Positions 34,022-46,300 of a stretch of DNA of 64,000 bases are shown one piece after another. The notes beneath the pieces were generated by a model. That model saw only the letters and a list, made by a program, of their open reading frames with translations. It was not told where the DNA came from and did no database searches. Numbering within the stretch: position 1 is the first letter of the stretch; the number at the start of each line of letters is the position of its first letter. The position numbers were made by a program, and so were the translations under genes. This DNA comes from Hyaloperonospora brassicae. Taxonomy: Eukaryota; Oomycota; Peronosporomycetes; Peronosporales; Peronosporaceae. The stretch lies in NCBI GenBank assembly GCA_947650285.1, contig CANTFL010001415.1, positions 1-64,000 on the forward strand, written 5' to 3'.

Positions 34022-35450
34022 TTGTACCAGATCAGCCACAAAGTCAGAAGATCGCGTGGATTTTGTTTGGTTGGTGATCTCAAATTTATCGCAGCGGGAT
34101 TTATTAAATCGGTATCATACCAGCTTGGAGGACGGCCACCAGGGTATATGTCTAGCTTATCAGCGGATCAGGGCGAAGTTTCACTGGAGAGGTCTGTATC
34201 GAAGTGTGCAACGGTATGTGGGAGTGTGTGTGAATTATAAAACAGGCAAAGGAAGCACCTGCAATCGAAGTGGCTAGCCGGGTTTCATACAAGAAACGTA
34301 CCCTTTATAGATTATGAGAACGGATCTTATTCCTTGTTTGCCGCGATTGTTTAAAAGGAGCACGAAGCTGTTAATCTGGGCCAACCTTGATCTCTGGATA
34401 TATATTTGCGAAAGCAGTCTGTCTTGGATAGCTCAAAAGATCGCGGAAAATTATGGAAAATGTGTGTTGAACAGGTTTGACACAAGTGAATGCGATTCGT
34501 CATGATCGAGAGCCAGGATTTAGGTCTGATTATTAAGTGAATGTAATCGGATCGTGGGCGAGAAACAATGAGCTACTATGGATTATAGAACACAATCAAT
34601 TATCACAGTGGGGCGTATGGTATAGACGTTGGCGAGAATGATAAAGATGTATGCGTCGTGTGAGAATCAGATAGATTGGAATATATGAGCAGAACAATTA
34701 GCATAGGCGATCAGCACTGCACACGATTGAGCCCGTAGGAACCCTCCATTCTCCTGTTCTACTATTAGGACCCCGGATCAACGTTTGAATACGCATTAAT
34801 TTCTAGAAAGTCCGCATCTCGAGCCTGAGATCCACGAAGATGGCGGTATGGCCTACAACGCCAATACCAACGGGCGAGAACGGTGGTGAACCATCGGCGT
34901 AAGAAAGCAAATTTAGATCGCGATAATCAGAAGAATCAGGATCGTGACTTGCTGGATATATGCAGCGTATCGCAGGTCCGGCTATATCTAGATCGCGTAA
35001 AGGAGGGGTACGCTCGCAAGTTGGCGCATTTGTGGCACGGACCGTTTCTAGTGATCGACAAGGGCGAAAATTGCGCTGCGAGGTTAGAGAAAGCAGGTAC
35101 GCCCTATCAAGTATTCCCAGTGATCCATTGTGTCAAAGTTGAAACTCGTCAGGATGTTTCCGAATCGACCGATGGAACGGCTGAGAGTAAACGGAGCGGA
35201 TCAAATTTCGACGAAGATCTCTTACCAGAGAACGTTTAGATGGGAGATTTGACAGAAGACGATTTGGAAGTGGAGATAATTACGGGCTTGCGATCAGGAC
35301 GACGGACACGTAATATAAGGGTGCATAGATAGGTAAAGTCTAGTGGAAATTGGTATAAGAATGTTACAGCGATTGAGTAAGAAAAAATAAATCTGAAGTG
35401 GTAAAGTCGCACGAGGAAGGATAAGCGGGTTAGTGATGAATAGGCCATTA
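34022..35450 (+). pseudogene. Gypsy-2 integrase, tail and chromodomain
   Basis: The zinc domain is at 34056-34277 (LLNRYHTSLEDGHQGI, FHWRGLYRSVQRYVGVCVNY). Core pieces follow to about 34510 (NYGKCVLNRF). The tail at 34883-35239 has VRLYLDRVKEGYARKLAHLW and LEKAGTPYQVFPVIH. A degraded chromodomain lies at about 35258-35430 (EDDLEVEIITGLRSGRRTRN), with several stops. This makes Gypsy-2 a chromovirus too. Confidence 0.82.
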
Positions 35451-36370
35451 GGTACAGGTGAAATACAGGAATGTTGTACAAGAAGGTAGAAAGGCAGTAT
35501 ATGTCGATAAAATAGGCGATAGAAGATTCACAGACCCTATTGCGCGGGTCAAAGTCGGAAGGTATGTTGATTGCCGGTGACCAGGATCTGTGGAACTCTA
35601 ATCACAGGCGATCGGGATATTAGGTGATCGGATTGAGGATAATTCAAGATCAAGAAAGAATGAAGACAATTTTAACACAATGGACAAAGCTTTAAAGAAA
35701 GAAAAAATTGAAATTGAATAATAAAAATAAAAAACTTTGGAGGATCACGAAGAAATGCTTTAGCCGGAGATGTGGGTGATCGAGGATCTAGGATGTTTTG
35801 CGATCGCGATATAATCCTGGATACTCCACGGCTCGGCTGAATTAGCCAGAGCCAAGGCAGTAATCAAGGTCAGGATCTTGATTATTTTGCATACCAACCT
35901 AGGATACCACAACCGCTTTTCCAACGGGTTCAGATCATGCGAAAAGAAGGGGTCCAACTAAATGTGCAAGTCGCAATGTCCGTTAGTTATTTTTTGAAGG
36001 TCAAAGTTGAAGAATGTTTTCCAGCGAGGACCCGATCGCGATCAGCGTTGACGACGCGCTTGGCAAAATGTGGCCAACTTTGCATCCGCCTGGCGTTGCT
36101 GACTGAAAAAGGAGAGAACATGGGTTGATTCCCACAACTTCTGTAGATGCCGATCATCAAATACGCGATACACTACCACTTGAAGCCTTGAACCACTCAG
36201 TCACTTTACAAGAGACAGGCTCGATCGGTCAATTAAGCATTTTCTAAGGTTCTTGGCTATACATAAAAGTAATTTGCGCCACAGACATCGACTAGGGAGC
36301 CCATCGATCGACCAGGAGTAAGTTCAATGTGATATATTAATTTTGAGAATCCGGAAAAACACCGTCATAA
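35450..36370. other. Gypsy-2 3' non-coding remainder up to the Gypsy-3 LTR
   Basis: No domain is readable. The sequence is partly A-rich (around 35700) and has the GATC-rich texture of Gypsy-2. By analogy with the other two elements it should be the start of the 3' region that carries the opposite-strand coiled-coil frame, but nothing here confirms this. Confidence 0.4.
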
Positions 36371-37311
36371 CGTAACAACACAACAATCGCGGAGCTAGTC
36401 GGTGCAGTTGGGCATGTTCGTCGGGTAAATATCCTTCGCGGTTCGCTCCTTCGTGTTTAGTTGTGGCTTTCGCCTAGCTGAGTACCTCCAACCACTCACA
36501 CTTCCTTCCAAAAGACTGCCTGAGATCAGCAGCTTCCGTATCTACAATTCTGTGACCTTGACCAATGAGTAGACGTCGGAGTTTTCACGCTTTTACTTGT
36601 CACCGGGCGCAGTATACACCCGACTAGAAGACTAACGATTTCCATGGTTCAAGACCCAACGGCTCGTCGCTCGACGAGTCTTTCGACAGTGACGTCTGTT
36701 GGATCACTGACCCACCATTCTTGAGTCTTTGAACAGTGCCATCTATTGAGCAAATGGCTCGCCGTGCGACGAGAATCAAAGCTGTACCGTCTTTTAAGTC
36801 GCCGTCTTGCCGTGCGACGAGACTTAAAGCGGTGCCGTCTTTTGGGTCACCGGCACACCGTGCGAAGAGACTGATCTTTCGCTGGAATCGAGTAATGTAC
36901 ACCCGGGCCAATATAACTCTTGGCGCTTCCAATCGGGACATCTACAAGCTATGCTCCTAGAGGCTTGACAGCAAGCATAATCCAGACCACGCAAGGGATT
37001 ACCTCAAAAGTGTACACGTGTCTTGGGCTGCAAAAGTTCTGTTCTGAATCGATTGTCTCCTATTTTATTCCAGATTGCAAAAGGACTCTTGAGTGGTTTT
37101 CCGTCATCCCCCTCGTCGTCCTATACTGATTCCGAGTGGGATAGAATCATCAACATCTTCTTCCCTCGTCGAGTCTTAGCTCGTCAGGTCTTCCCTCAAC
37201 GTGTCTTGATTCGTTAACCTTCAGTGACCTCCTGCTTCCCTCGTCAAGTTCACCACTCCTAAAATCAGTTCAAAGTGGGAAACATCACGTTCAGAAATTT
37301 CATACACCACA
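36371..37311 (-). repeat. Gypsy-3 3' LTR
   Basis: 941 bp matching 50388-51328. The first base is C instead of T. Weaker similarity continues about 17 bp further left, so the true outer end may be near 36354. It contains about four and a half units of a 48-bp tandem repeat. Confidence 0.9.
36665..36880. repeat. 48-bp tandem repeat inside the Gypsy-3 LTR
   Basis: Units 36665-36712, 36713-36760, 36761-36808 and 36809-36856 plus a partial fifth share a GCCGTGCGACGAGA...CCGTCTTTT pattern. Units 3 and 4 are the most alike. The other LTR has the same array at about 50682-50897. On the - strand it translates to a repeated 16-residue motif (DGTALxLVARQDG). Confidence 0.78.
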
Positions 37312-37812
37312 GATTCCCCGGTAGCGATACGAAGTCAATTGGTGAGTGTCTCGACCAGTTATTCTTTTTTCTCTACTAATCGTCCTGCTTGGTCTTGCTC
37401 CTCCCCCCTACGCCGACCCTTGGAAGCAGTAAATTGTCGTGGTTGCTTTCTCGTCCATTGCAGGGTTAAGGTCCTTGCCTTCTGTGTTGTACCGTACCGT
37501 TCAGTCTCAGTCCATGATACGTCGCCTAGTCCAGTCAACTCCGCAGCTTGCGTGATCGTGAGTGCAATAATACTTTTTTCTCGCCTCCAGCTTCGTCTTG
37601 ACTCCTTGTAAGCCGTGGTGTTCTCATGCTCTACACTGCTCAGACAGATTTAGTTTCTGATATTGTAGGTCCGGAAGTCACCAGTAGGCTTTCTACCTGG
37701 TGCCGCCGACTTATCGCTCGATGAAGCTACGTCGTCAAGTTTGCATGATCGAATCAAAACGCAGTAGCAACATGTTCACCAAGCCTTCCTGTAAATTGAA
37801 TCGTCCAAGATG

Positions 37813-40800
37813 ATGCCACCGCCCTGTGTTTCTTGTTCTTCAACGTCTTCGCCTTCCAAATGTCGCAGTGGCGATGTCTTGGACGTCTACGTTGAGAGAC
37901 CGACCAATGTTGCTGATCTCCGTCGGACGTTGAGGGGCATGGACCACCAAATTTAGCAGAGTGAGGTGGAACTAATGCGGATCGCTGATACACTTTGGAG
38001 ACCCCAAGGCCGCTGCTCGATTAGTTTTCGCGTCAATCCATCAGGAAGGCCATTCACTCACCGAATTGGGCGTCCTCTCCAGCGGAGATGCGCTTGTGCC
38101 TCTCGACCAACGTAACCGGTAGCTCGATTGTGCGTCGGGTTTGCGCAGTCGGAGAGGATCGGCGCGGGCAGCATTTAGTCAAAGAATGGAAGACGCAATC
38201 GACGAGTCCGTGGATCTGCGTTATAAAATGAAGACGACCCAGGTGGATGCTTCCACTTGGCAAGCGCCTGCGCTTTTGAATACCGGAGTCATCGAGTCAC
38301 TAAAATTGTGGCTATTCAGTCTCGAGACCGAAGCCTATCTATTGTCTGCTCAGGGCGCGGACCGACTTGAATCGGCGGAGAAGATTATCTTAAGCTTACA
38401 AGTGGTGATCCTAGCTCACGACCGCAAATTACATCATGTTACTGGTCGACACGCCAAGTCTCAAGCTTTGTAAACCGCCATACACGGATTCGTGACGGTG
38501 TAATACCGCCAATTGCAAGAATCCGCCATGGCTATGTGCCATGGAGGTGATCACGCCTTACGTGCTGCTCGAGGCCTCATCAATGACCAGCGCCGAGTAA
38601 TCGTCGGCTTGAGGAACAGGCTTTGGCATCGTCGTGTTCCGTGGCCCCTTGATCCCATTAATCCTTCTGCGGCTATCACCGGAATCGATACTCCGGGTTT
38701 CAATTCGCGGAAAATTAAAATAAATATCTCGCTAGAGTCGCCTTCTCGCTCATCGGTTCGCCGACGTCATCTCACTCGTCTCGACGGCGTTTTTATAAGT
38801 GTTATCACTTCGGATCAACTTTATCGGTTCGTCGTCGAATGACGTTTTGCTCAGCTAAGCTCGTCCTGCATTGATGGAGTCTGTCCCATCAAACGTCCGC
38901 TGATACTCTAGTCGTCGTCACCGTCGGCCGGCCCACGTATCCGTTACCTGCGGTTTTCTCCACCTGCGTCTCCTTCGCGCGACGGGATGTCTACCGAGGA
39001 CACATCAAGTGCCCCATCGTCCCCAGTTGTACCAGTCCAGTCGTATCACTCGTCGAGTCCGGTCTCTACGTCCGGCCTACAGCTGTCGACGCCGTTAGGA
39101 TTTTCGCTTCCCGCTTCACTGTCGTCGGGTGTTTCGTCGGCGCAGGCTGTGAGCGGCAATAATGTTTTGTCCGTACCTTCGCTTTTTCCCCCTCCACGTT
39201 CGACGATTGTGACGGGCTCGCAGACTCGATGAAATACCGTAAACCGTCGCTTTCCTCTACCAGCAGTTTCTCTGGGTGATCCGGCGGTCGTTCAGTCGCG
39301 TGTTCTTTTAACTTGCAGCGGTGAAAGTCCTCCAAATGCGTCAACTGAATCTCGATGAATTGTTTTCCCGGTGTCTAGTCGACGCCAATAATTTCATATG
39401 CGTCCTTCATTAAAACTAACTTGGCTATGGAGCTGAACTAAGAAGAAGACTGCTTACGGCCGGGGATGAAAATCGAAAAGTGAGTTGTATTAATATTGTA
39501 TCTATCTCCAAAAACGAATGGCTGGTGGAAGCCGATGGCTCTCTGCCCCCGATTTTGTGTCCTGTCTCCACCGCTTTTTGTTTTACCGATAATTGGTTAA
39601 TTACGTCTCGTCATATACCTTTGGTAAAACTCTGCTTTGTCATATGCAGAATGAAAACGATTTCGTGGTTGTGGGAAACGTAACTGCGGGTGGGTCGCAG
39701 TTCTGATGAACCCCAAACACCCGGTCGTGAGTGTCAGTCACAAATAACTTGCACACGGTGGGACTCGAACCCGCACTCACCCGATTGGAATCGCCCTTAC
39801 TACACTACTGAGCCAATCTATTTGTCCATCGATATCGCTAACATTTTACAATAAGCCTTTCAAAGAATAATACAACTAGTGTTGATATGCAATATACATT
39901 CTGCACATGTCGCCGCAACATCACTCACTAACATCCTTACCATCGACTCCTGTCTTGCCGGTTCTTACCTCAAGGGCATCGAGTAATGGAACCGCTCCTG
40001 CAAGTGTCGGCTTAGTGCCTTTAACTTGTCTACCGGTCGTTGCGCGATCACGTGCTTCTCGATGTCGAGATGTCAATCGTCTCTTATCTGGGTCAGCTGG
40101 ATCTCGACGAGTTGGTCGTCGAGTTTCTGTGTCAGCGTCGGGGATCACGTCGACCTCGCTGACATCTGTTCCTGTCTTCTAGACTGTGATCGCTTGGGTT
40201 CCTTCATAGATTTCAGTGACGTATTTCGCTTTCGCGACCCCATCGCCATTGGGCTTGGATGTCACCGCCGCGGATCCGGTGATGTCGGCGAAGAAGCGCA
40301 GGCAGAGTCGTTCTCCTGTCTTTACACCCGCCAAACGTTATCGAATGCCACTTTCACCTGGAACTCGTTGTACACTGTCTCGTGCTGCGCCTTGGACGGT
40401 ATCAACTCGTAGATCAAGCAATTCTTCTCTTGAGTCCAATGAAGCGTCTGATATCGCCGTCACATCTGCTATCCCCGAGGCTTAAGTGTTGGAACTGCCT
40501 ACCTCGCTGTTTGTTACCCTAGCCAAGCTTCGCACCCGCACGTCACATGCAGTACACGTGAACCCCGTCATACGCCAGCGCTGCGGCAGAGTGTGAGCAT
40601 CACGATTTAAAACCTATGTTTGGTCCAGGTGTTGGGCTTAGAGTACTTCTGCTCGGTCGATCTTCACATGAAGGATCTCCATGGCCGGCCTGTCCTTGCA
40701 ATTATTCCCGTCTAAAGGCTGCCATTCGAGCGAATGTGGACGTGTTTAACCCATCACACCCCTGCTTGGTGAATCTCAAATTTGTTCGCGAATTCGTCTA

Positions 40801-41000
40801 TGCGGCTGCGGCTTATCTTCATAACGTTCGAAGTAAACACTCGCGTTCCAGACGGTATCTTTGAACTAGCAGTATGCTTGATGCTGTTTGTGACTTCTGG
40901 GCTCGATATCGCGGGTTCAGTCATGGGATCGACCGCAATGAGACTGTTGATTTTCGATCGAAGGTGTAAGTCGACTTCAGGGAGATAAGCCATTGTATCC
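37813..41000 (+). pseudogene. Gypsy-3 antisense coiled-coil reading frame, decayed
   Basis: Against the direction of gag-pol, frames begin at ATG 37813 (MPPPCVSCSSTSSPSKC, then VADLRRTLRGMDHQI). They continue at 38141-38473 (QRMEDAIDESVDLRYKMKTT, LFSLETEAYLLSAQGADRL) and 38513-38842 (HALRAARGLINDQRRVIVGL), and end in a Ser/Pro-rich part (38987-39232) and similar frames at 39907-40485. The heptad-like helices and low-complexity tail resemble the Gypsy-1 antisense frame in layout. Several stops interrupt it. Function unknown. Confidence 0.55.
39748..39830 (-). ncRNA. tRNA-like sequence, probably a SINE head
   Basis: On the - strand the sequence has an A-box-like TGGCTCAGTAGTG and, about 40 bases later, a perfect B box GGTTCGAGTCC within a T-arm (GCGGG-TTCGAGT-CCCAC, one mismatch). 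The acceptor arms do not pair and the anticodon arm is irregular, so it is not a working tRNA gene. tRNA-derived SINEs are known in Phytophthora, and this fits one inserted into Gypsy-3. The SINE tail is not delimited. Confidence 0.6.
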
Positions 41001-41201
41001 TTGCGCCCAGAGCCTTAAAGGGACGCACCCAAATTTTGGTTCCACTAGACCGACAGCTGATGTATAAATCCTATTTGTGCTCTAGGCGAAATATTCGGCT
41101 GCTTGGAAGGTGGAGACCTTTTCCGGCTGGCCGTGAAGTCCCATAAACAACATTGAACGAGGCTGTTTCGACGCGGGGGCCAGATGGTCCGGCTACCGCT
41201 T

Positions 41202-41360
41202 TTAATCCTGAACTAGATTTCGAACCATGTGTGCCCCACTACCCACTCGTGAGTCATGCACATGTGACTTTAAATCCTTACTAGGTTCATTCAAACCATC
41301 TGTGCCTCAATGCCCACTCGTGAGTCACGCACGGGTCCATTTAAGTCCTGACTGATTTTA
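41202..41360. repeat. Tandem repeat of about 70 bp, 2.3 units
   Basis: Units 41202-41269 and 41270-41340 plus a partial third to 41360 share CCCACTCGTGAGTCA and the TTAA(A)TCCTxACTAGxTT start. The units are diverged by roughly a fifth of positions. They lie in the 3' non-coding part of Gypsy-3. Confidence 0.75.
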
Positions 41361-41879
41361 AGATCGGTGCGTTGAATGATATCGATCCATGGAGGGTCTG
41401 GTGGTTGACAAGGCCCGCGGATCAACCCTACAACACTTGCTTCAAGCCAACCCATCCTGAGTTTTACGCATTCGTGCAGTTAGTGTTGCCGAGAGCGATG
41501 TAGTGTCTCGTATTGTCGGGGAATTTGATCTAGACGAATTCGCTCCTCGTGCTGTGAGCCCCGCTACATTAATTCCTGAAAATCGCCGTGACACGCAGGT
41601 TTTTGCCTCATCGTTCGCTAAGAGTTTAATTTCGCGACCCGACGAGTCTTTGGTGACCGTCACTGACATCTAATTTTCTTTGGTATCCTGTCATGAGAGT
41701 AACTCAATTTGACGGCTCTTCCCTCGTCGAGTCTTGAATCGTCTAGCCTTCATTCGTCGAACTGTAGGTACTCCATTGGAGCAATAAAGTCCTTATATTA
41801 CCTGTATCTTGTAAAATAATGACATAGTTGCTTGTTCCCTCATTTCTGCCTACTTGTCATTATAAAGGTGAGGTTGTTG

Positions 41880-43610
41880 GTGACAGTAATGCGTGGAAAA
41901 GCGCTCATCTGCCATCCGCACAATCCTAAGCCGTATCTCTCGCTTATTCTACCATTTTTTATCGCATGACATACTTCCGCTCGATATATAAGATAAAAGC
42001 TCCCATAGGAGTTGTCATAGCCTTTCTACTTCACCAGGAACTATCTTTTAGTTCTGAATATGCTCATCTATAGCGGTAAGTCATTTTCCACGATTGCTTC
42101 TACTTCTTATCTCCCGCTAGCTTCGCCTGGCTCCCAGCCATTCTCTGGTGAGAAGTCTTTGTCGAAACTGAAATGGTCGGTCCTAGCGAGTTCAATAACC
42201 AACCTCCTTGAAGGGTTCCACCATGACCCTTACCCTTTTATAGCTTGAAACATATACGCCAATGTAGAATCAATATGCAATCCAGTTCGGTAATTCGAAC
42301 TCGAAAGAAAAATCCTCCTTTCGTCGCTTCATGCAGAACGGCCCGTGGCATCGATGAGCCAGGTTCTTATTCAAGTCAACTTTCACTTTCTATATGAACA
42401 GCCACACTCGATCCTCTTCGTCAAACCTTGTCTCGAATAACGCATCGCTTCCTTCATCTTGTTGACTCGCTTCTCGAGTGTGGTCTGATCGTCTCGTCGG
42501 TGGGATAGTTCGTCCTTCCGCCGGGCTTATCCTTCAATGTGGCAGTTTGCTCGTCGAGATTTCGCACTCACTTGGTATTCTTCCGCAACGCTGAGCGCTA
42601 GCCCTAGTTTTTGATTAGACTCGCACCGCTCATTACCGGGTCTGCTGAGCTTATCACTTTGCTTACTTTGGTTGGTAACCGCCGAAATGACTTGGTAATG
42701 GCTTTCAGTGTAGATTGCGCGTCCAAACTATGAATTAGGTAGAAGTAAGTCTATTTTTTCGTCGACTCTCTGAAGTTATCGATCACACGTACCAATCGCT
42801 CTGCGATGAGATCCCAGTATGCTTAAAGAGGATCCTCAACATACACGCGCACTGTCTATATCATCGTCTTGACGTTGCGTTCTTGTTGTACATTTTCTTG
42901 GACTGTGTAACTCAACGTAGCTCTTAATTTAGACCCCATCATCTCGAAATGTTTTTGAAACACTTCATTAATTAATCGTGGGTCTCTGTCTTGTCGAATG
43001 AGGCTGGAAGCTCCAAAACGAAGTAGGATGAATTCTTTGCATGCTTTCACAATCTCTAATGTCCCTGTTGCACTCATGTAGGTATCAATCGCTGATCCCG
43101 TAAAGTAATCTTGGAACATGAGCAGCGCAGTAATCCCACGTCAAGTTTCTGGTAAACGAATAACTTAATCCGTTGATACCATCTGAAAGGGTCAGTCGGA
43201 AACGACGTTACTCGGCAAGTGCTCTCTTTAGTGAGACGTATTCTTGCTGGTACTGCATTCTCCACATGCTTGTATGTTTTTTGTCACGTCGGCATAAAAA
43301 CACGATTTAAAATTAGTCGGAATTTACTCGATAAACATCTTTACGATCCCTTGGTGTCCGCCTTCCACAGACTTATAGAAGTTTAAAAGAATATCATATA
43401 TAAGACTGGTTGGAAATTATCATCGTTACTTCTGGTCTTGGTTTAGCAGATCCCTCGACTAGCGGCGTCGTCCTAGGTAGTAAAATATACCGTCGTCGCT
43501 TGGTACAAAGCGATCTACGATTTCCTTCGCGTAATTAACTTGTTCATGGTAGGCTTGTCGAAATCGCCTCTAAGAAACATCCTGAGCGTTGCCTACTTCT
43601 CTTCCTCATC
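41880..43610 (-). pseudogene. Gypsy-3 integrase and chromodomain remnants
   Basis: 42856-43119 reads DYFTGSAIDTYMSATGTLEIVKAC, then FGASSLIRQDRDPRL (core Asp region) and VQENVQQERNVKTMI, where the Glu context survives. Further pieces lie on both sides. At about 41900-42120 a broken chromodomain is readable on the - strand (EVEAIVENDLPL, FLVK, GYDNS). Confidence 0.72.
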
Positions 43611-43964
43611 TTGTACGCTTAAAATCCTTTCTTTACGTTCGGCTTGTGCGAATAGCGGATCGATGTCTTCAGTACTCGGCGATTCTCGGCGCTTATGTGC
43701 TTCTATCGGTTGCTTTGGTACTCGTCGAGTCTCGAATTGACGGTCGGTATTCTCGAATTTAAAAACCGCATGTCTGTTTCAATGAACATCTCTGGCAGTA
43801 TGTCATTCAATTTCTGGTTATTCTTCGTGCGGCTTGGACTGTCCATATGCTGTCGGTCTGGTTGATCTGCAGATCGGAAACATCGAGTTCGTAGTTTTAT
43901 CGTTGGCGGTTCTTTCCCCACTTTTAACGGGAAAAACTCAACGGGTATTCTCTCTTGTGTGCGA

Positions 43965-44400
43965 TTAATTATTCTGCAGCTCGGTCATTCTGGGTCCTCT
44001 ACCATTTAAACCGATTTGGATACCAGTACTTCGGTGGTTAGAGTATGTGCGGCCGTGTTGTAACACCGTATAACGTGTGAATGCGGTACAAAGTCGAACT
44101 AAGCGACTTATTTGTTGTGACGTACTAGCATCACCTGCAGCGAACATTTATTGCATGCGGTCATCTCCCTGTATTGCTGGATAGCGACCCTGGGGTCACC
44201 TTTAATAATCAAGTCAGGCACTTTATGTTCTAACGCCGCTTGTGTTCCGTTATTCATTCCGGTGTAGTCAGCAAGGTTTTCTTTCGTTGCTGACAGGTAA
44301 GCTCTCGCAGCAATCACAATGGTCCATTCCGGCTATTCCCACAGTTTTTGTGAGCAGCCTACAGATCCCTCGTGCTTTTCTGTCTTTGCGCGCCCGTCGA
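43965..44400 (-). pseudogene. Gypsy-3 RNase H remnant
   Basis: The frame 44108-44317 reads LADYTGMNNGTQAALEHKVPDLIIKGDPRVAIQQ in part, which is the RNase H C-terminal half of this family: the Glu-helix and GDSR-type site, here GDPR. Flanking pieces are out of frame. Confidence 0.72.
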
Positions 44401-45242
44401 AAGACAGTACAAATCCAACAAATGTCGGAGGCACACGCGAATAGACAAGCTGCGGATCCAGTAGAACGCTCGCTGGGTGTTCGGCAGGTTAGGCAAAGTG
44501 TCGGAACGACTCGTCGAGACCGATAGTCGGTGTCACGGACGCTTGCAACAAGTTGGCAAAGTCCACCTCGCGTTCTTTTACCCTGTTGATCTTTAGGTGA
44601 TTCGGGAAGTGTAATACAGCCAAGCTAATCTTTACTTTCGTTTAGCGCCTTATACGTAAAAATCCAATTCATCGTAGAGAATCGGGTGTAGAAGTGGATG
44701 ATTTTTCCAGCTAGGAGAGTATGCTTACCTTCAGCAACTAAAGTAAAGATAGCACTTCTCGCTCAGCAGGGCGGTAATCTATCTCGCTTTGCTTCAATAC
44801 TCGACCACAAAACCGAACCGTGTGTAACATGTCGTCATGCATTTGCATCAACGTACTGCTCAACGACCAATCATTAGCAAAAACATCAAATTAACTTCGG
44901 CTTTCGGGGCAAATGACGCAGAAGTGACGCCTTGACTACTTGTTGTTGTAGCATAGCAAAAGAAGCGCGTGCCTCGACCAGGGTTTCTTAATACAAGAAA
45001 TCTTCTTCCTTGAGTTAATATTATACTGCCTCATACACAGCGGTATTCTGAATGAACATGCTGTAATCGTTAATCGCTTCAAACATCGCTTGCGTCCCGA
45101 TGTGGATACCGGCAATGACCATTCAATCAGTTTCATCAGTTTGGTCGGGACAGCTGAAATTCCCTGTGCTGTCCCTTTATGTGATAGGAAGTCTACTTGA
45201 GGCTGCACAAAGATGCTCTTTGTGGAACTGATGCTACTTCGG

Positions 45243-45328
45243 CACTCCGGGTAGAGCATTATCAACCAGGCTGAGCGCCGCTTGACACTCCGTGTAGAGC
45301 ATTAACAACCAGGCTGAGCGTCGCTTGA
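45243..45328. repeat. 43-bp tandem duplication
   Basis: 45243-45285 and 45286-45328 match at all but about three positions (CACTCCGxGTAGAGCATTA...CTTGA). It lies between RNase H and RT of Gypsy-3, where coding sequence would be expected, so it arose after the element decayed. Confidence 0.85.
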
Positions 45329-45499
45329 CACTCGTCAAAGCTTTTGCCTCTAAAGCAAAATCTCCCACAGACGATCGGCGGCGGAATACTGGGACAATTG
45401 TCGATTCATCGGTTTTGGCCGTGAAAAGATATTGCTCGACGGATCATTGACTAGATGGTTCACAGATCACAATCATCGAGTGCTCGGTAGTTGTCTTCG

Positions 45500-46300
45500 T
45501 GCTTCTCCAACGCCGACTCACCAGTGCCACACTCGTTTAGCTCTGTGGTTTCGGTTCCACGCTTACTCACAGTTTCAGCTTCGGATACTTAAACCCTGGT
45601 GGCAAAGTCTTGCCACCAATATTCGGTTTAACATATCCCCAAACGCGTATCGACGAGTTGTTGGTAGATCATGGGAGCGTTTTTAAGTCCAAACACCATA
45701 CGCAACCACTCGAAATGCCCCAGGGCACATACAAATACTAACACTTGACGCGGTCGCTCAGTCAATATTACCGCCCAAAATTCACTGGCTGCATCGGGTG
45801 AGCAAAACCACTGGTAGCTGTTGAGATCGGTCAGCAAATCGTCGAACAAGGACATTGCATATTCAATGCTGGCTGTGACGGCGCTGACGAGTTTATAATC
45901 GATGCATAACAGAAAGTCAACGCCATTCTTCTTCGGGACGATTACCATGAGCAACGCTCAAGGACCCCTGCATAACGAAATCGGTCTTGCCTTTAATAAC
46001 CCTTTCAGCAGTTCGTACAGCTTCGATAGGTGGCGTAGTGAAATTCGTATATCCCTTGCATATTAAGACCATGACCTTGGATGTCGATATCACACACTAC
46101 TTCATATGCTAGAGGTCGTTAAGCGTTGCCACTGGAGACCATGGTTCCATCGTGTTTCTGCAATACAATAACCATCTGTGCTAGTTGGAATTCCGTATGG
46201 GTCGTGCATATCACGTTGTCCCCGGTGTAATCCAGTTAGTTTGGTGCTAACTCAGTGATATCCGGTTAGAACGCGAATTATTGGGCAAAACCTACCAGGC
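45500..46300 (-). pseudogene. Gypsy-3 reverse transcriptase remnant
   Basis: 45628-45954 contains LMVIVPKKNGVDFLLCIDYK, then DLLTDLNSYQWFCSPDAASEFW and LGHFEWLRMVFGLKNAPMIYQ, the fingers and palm up to the conserved PFGLxNAPxxYQ motif. The catalytic DD box downstream is not readable. Confidence 0.82.

Larger units (their letters stand above)
26440..36370 (+). mobile_element. Gypsy-2: decayed Ty3/Gypsy chromovirus
   Basis: On the + strand gag, protease, RT/RNase H, integrase and chromodomain appear in Ty3/Gypsy order, each broken by several stops. The longest intact stretch is the 247-codon frame at 31035-31778. The 3' end is not in this interval; Gypsy-3 begins at 36371 and a matching 3' part probably resumes at 51329. 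The number of stops shows a much older copy than Gypsy-1. Confidence 0.82.

Noticed and set aside
39748..39830. Functional tRNA gene
   Set aside because: A and B boxes are present but the acceptor strands do not pair and the anticodon arm is irregular, so a SINE head is the better call.
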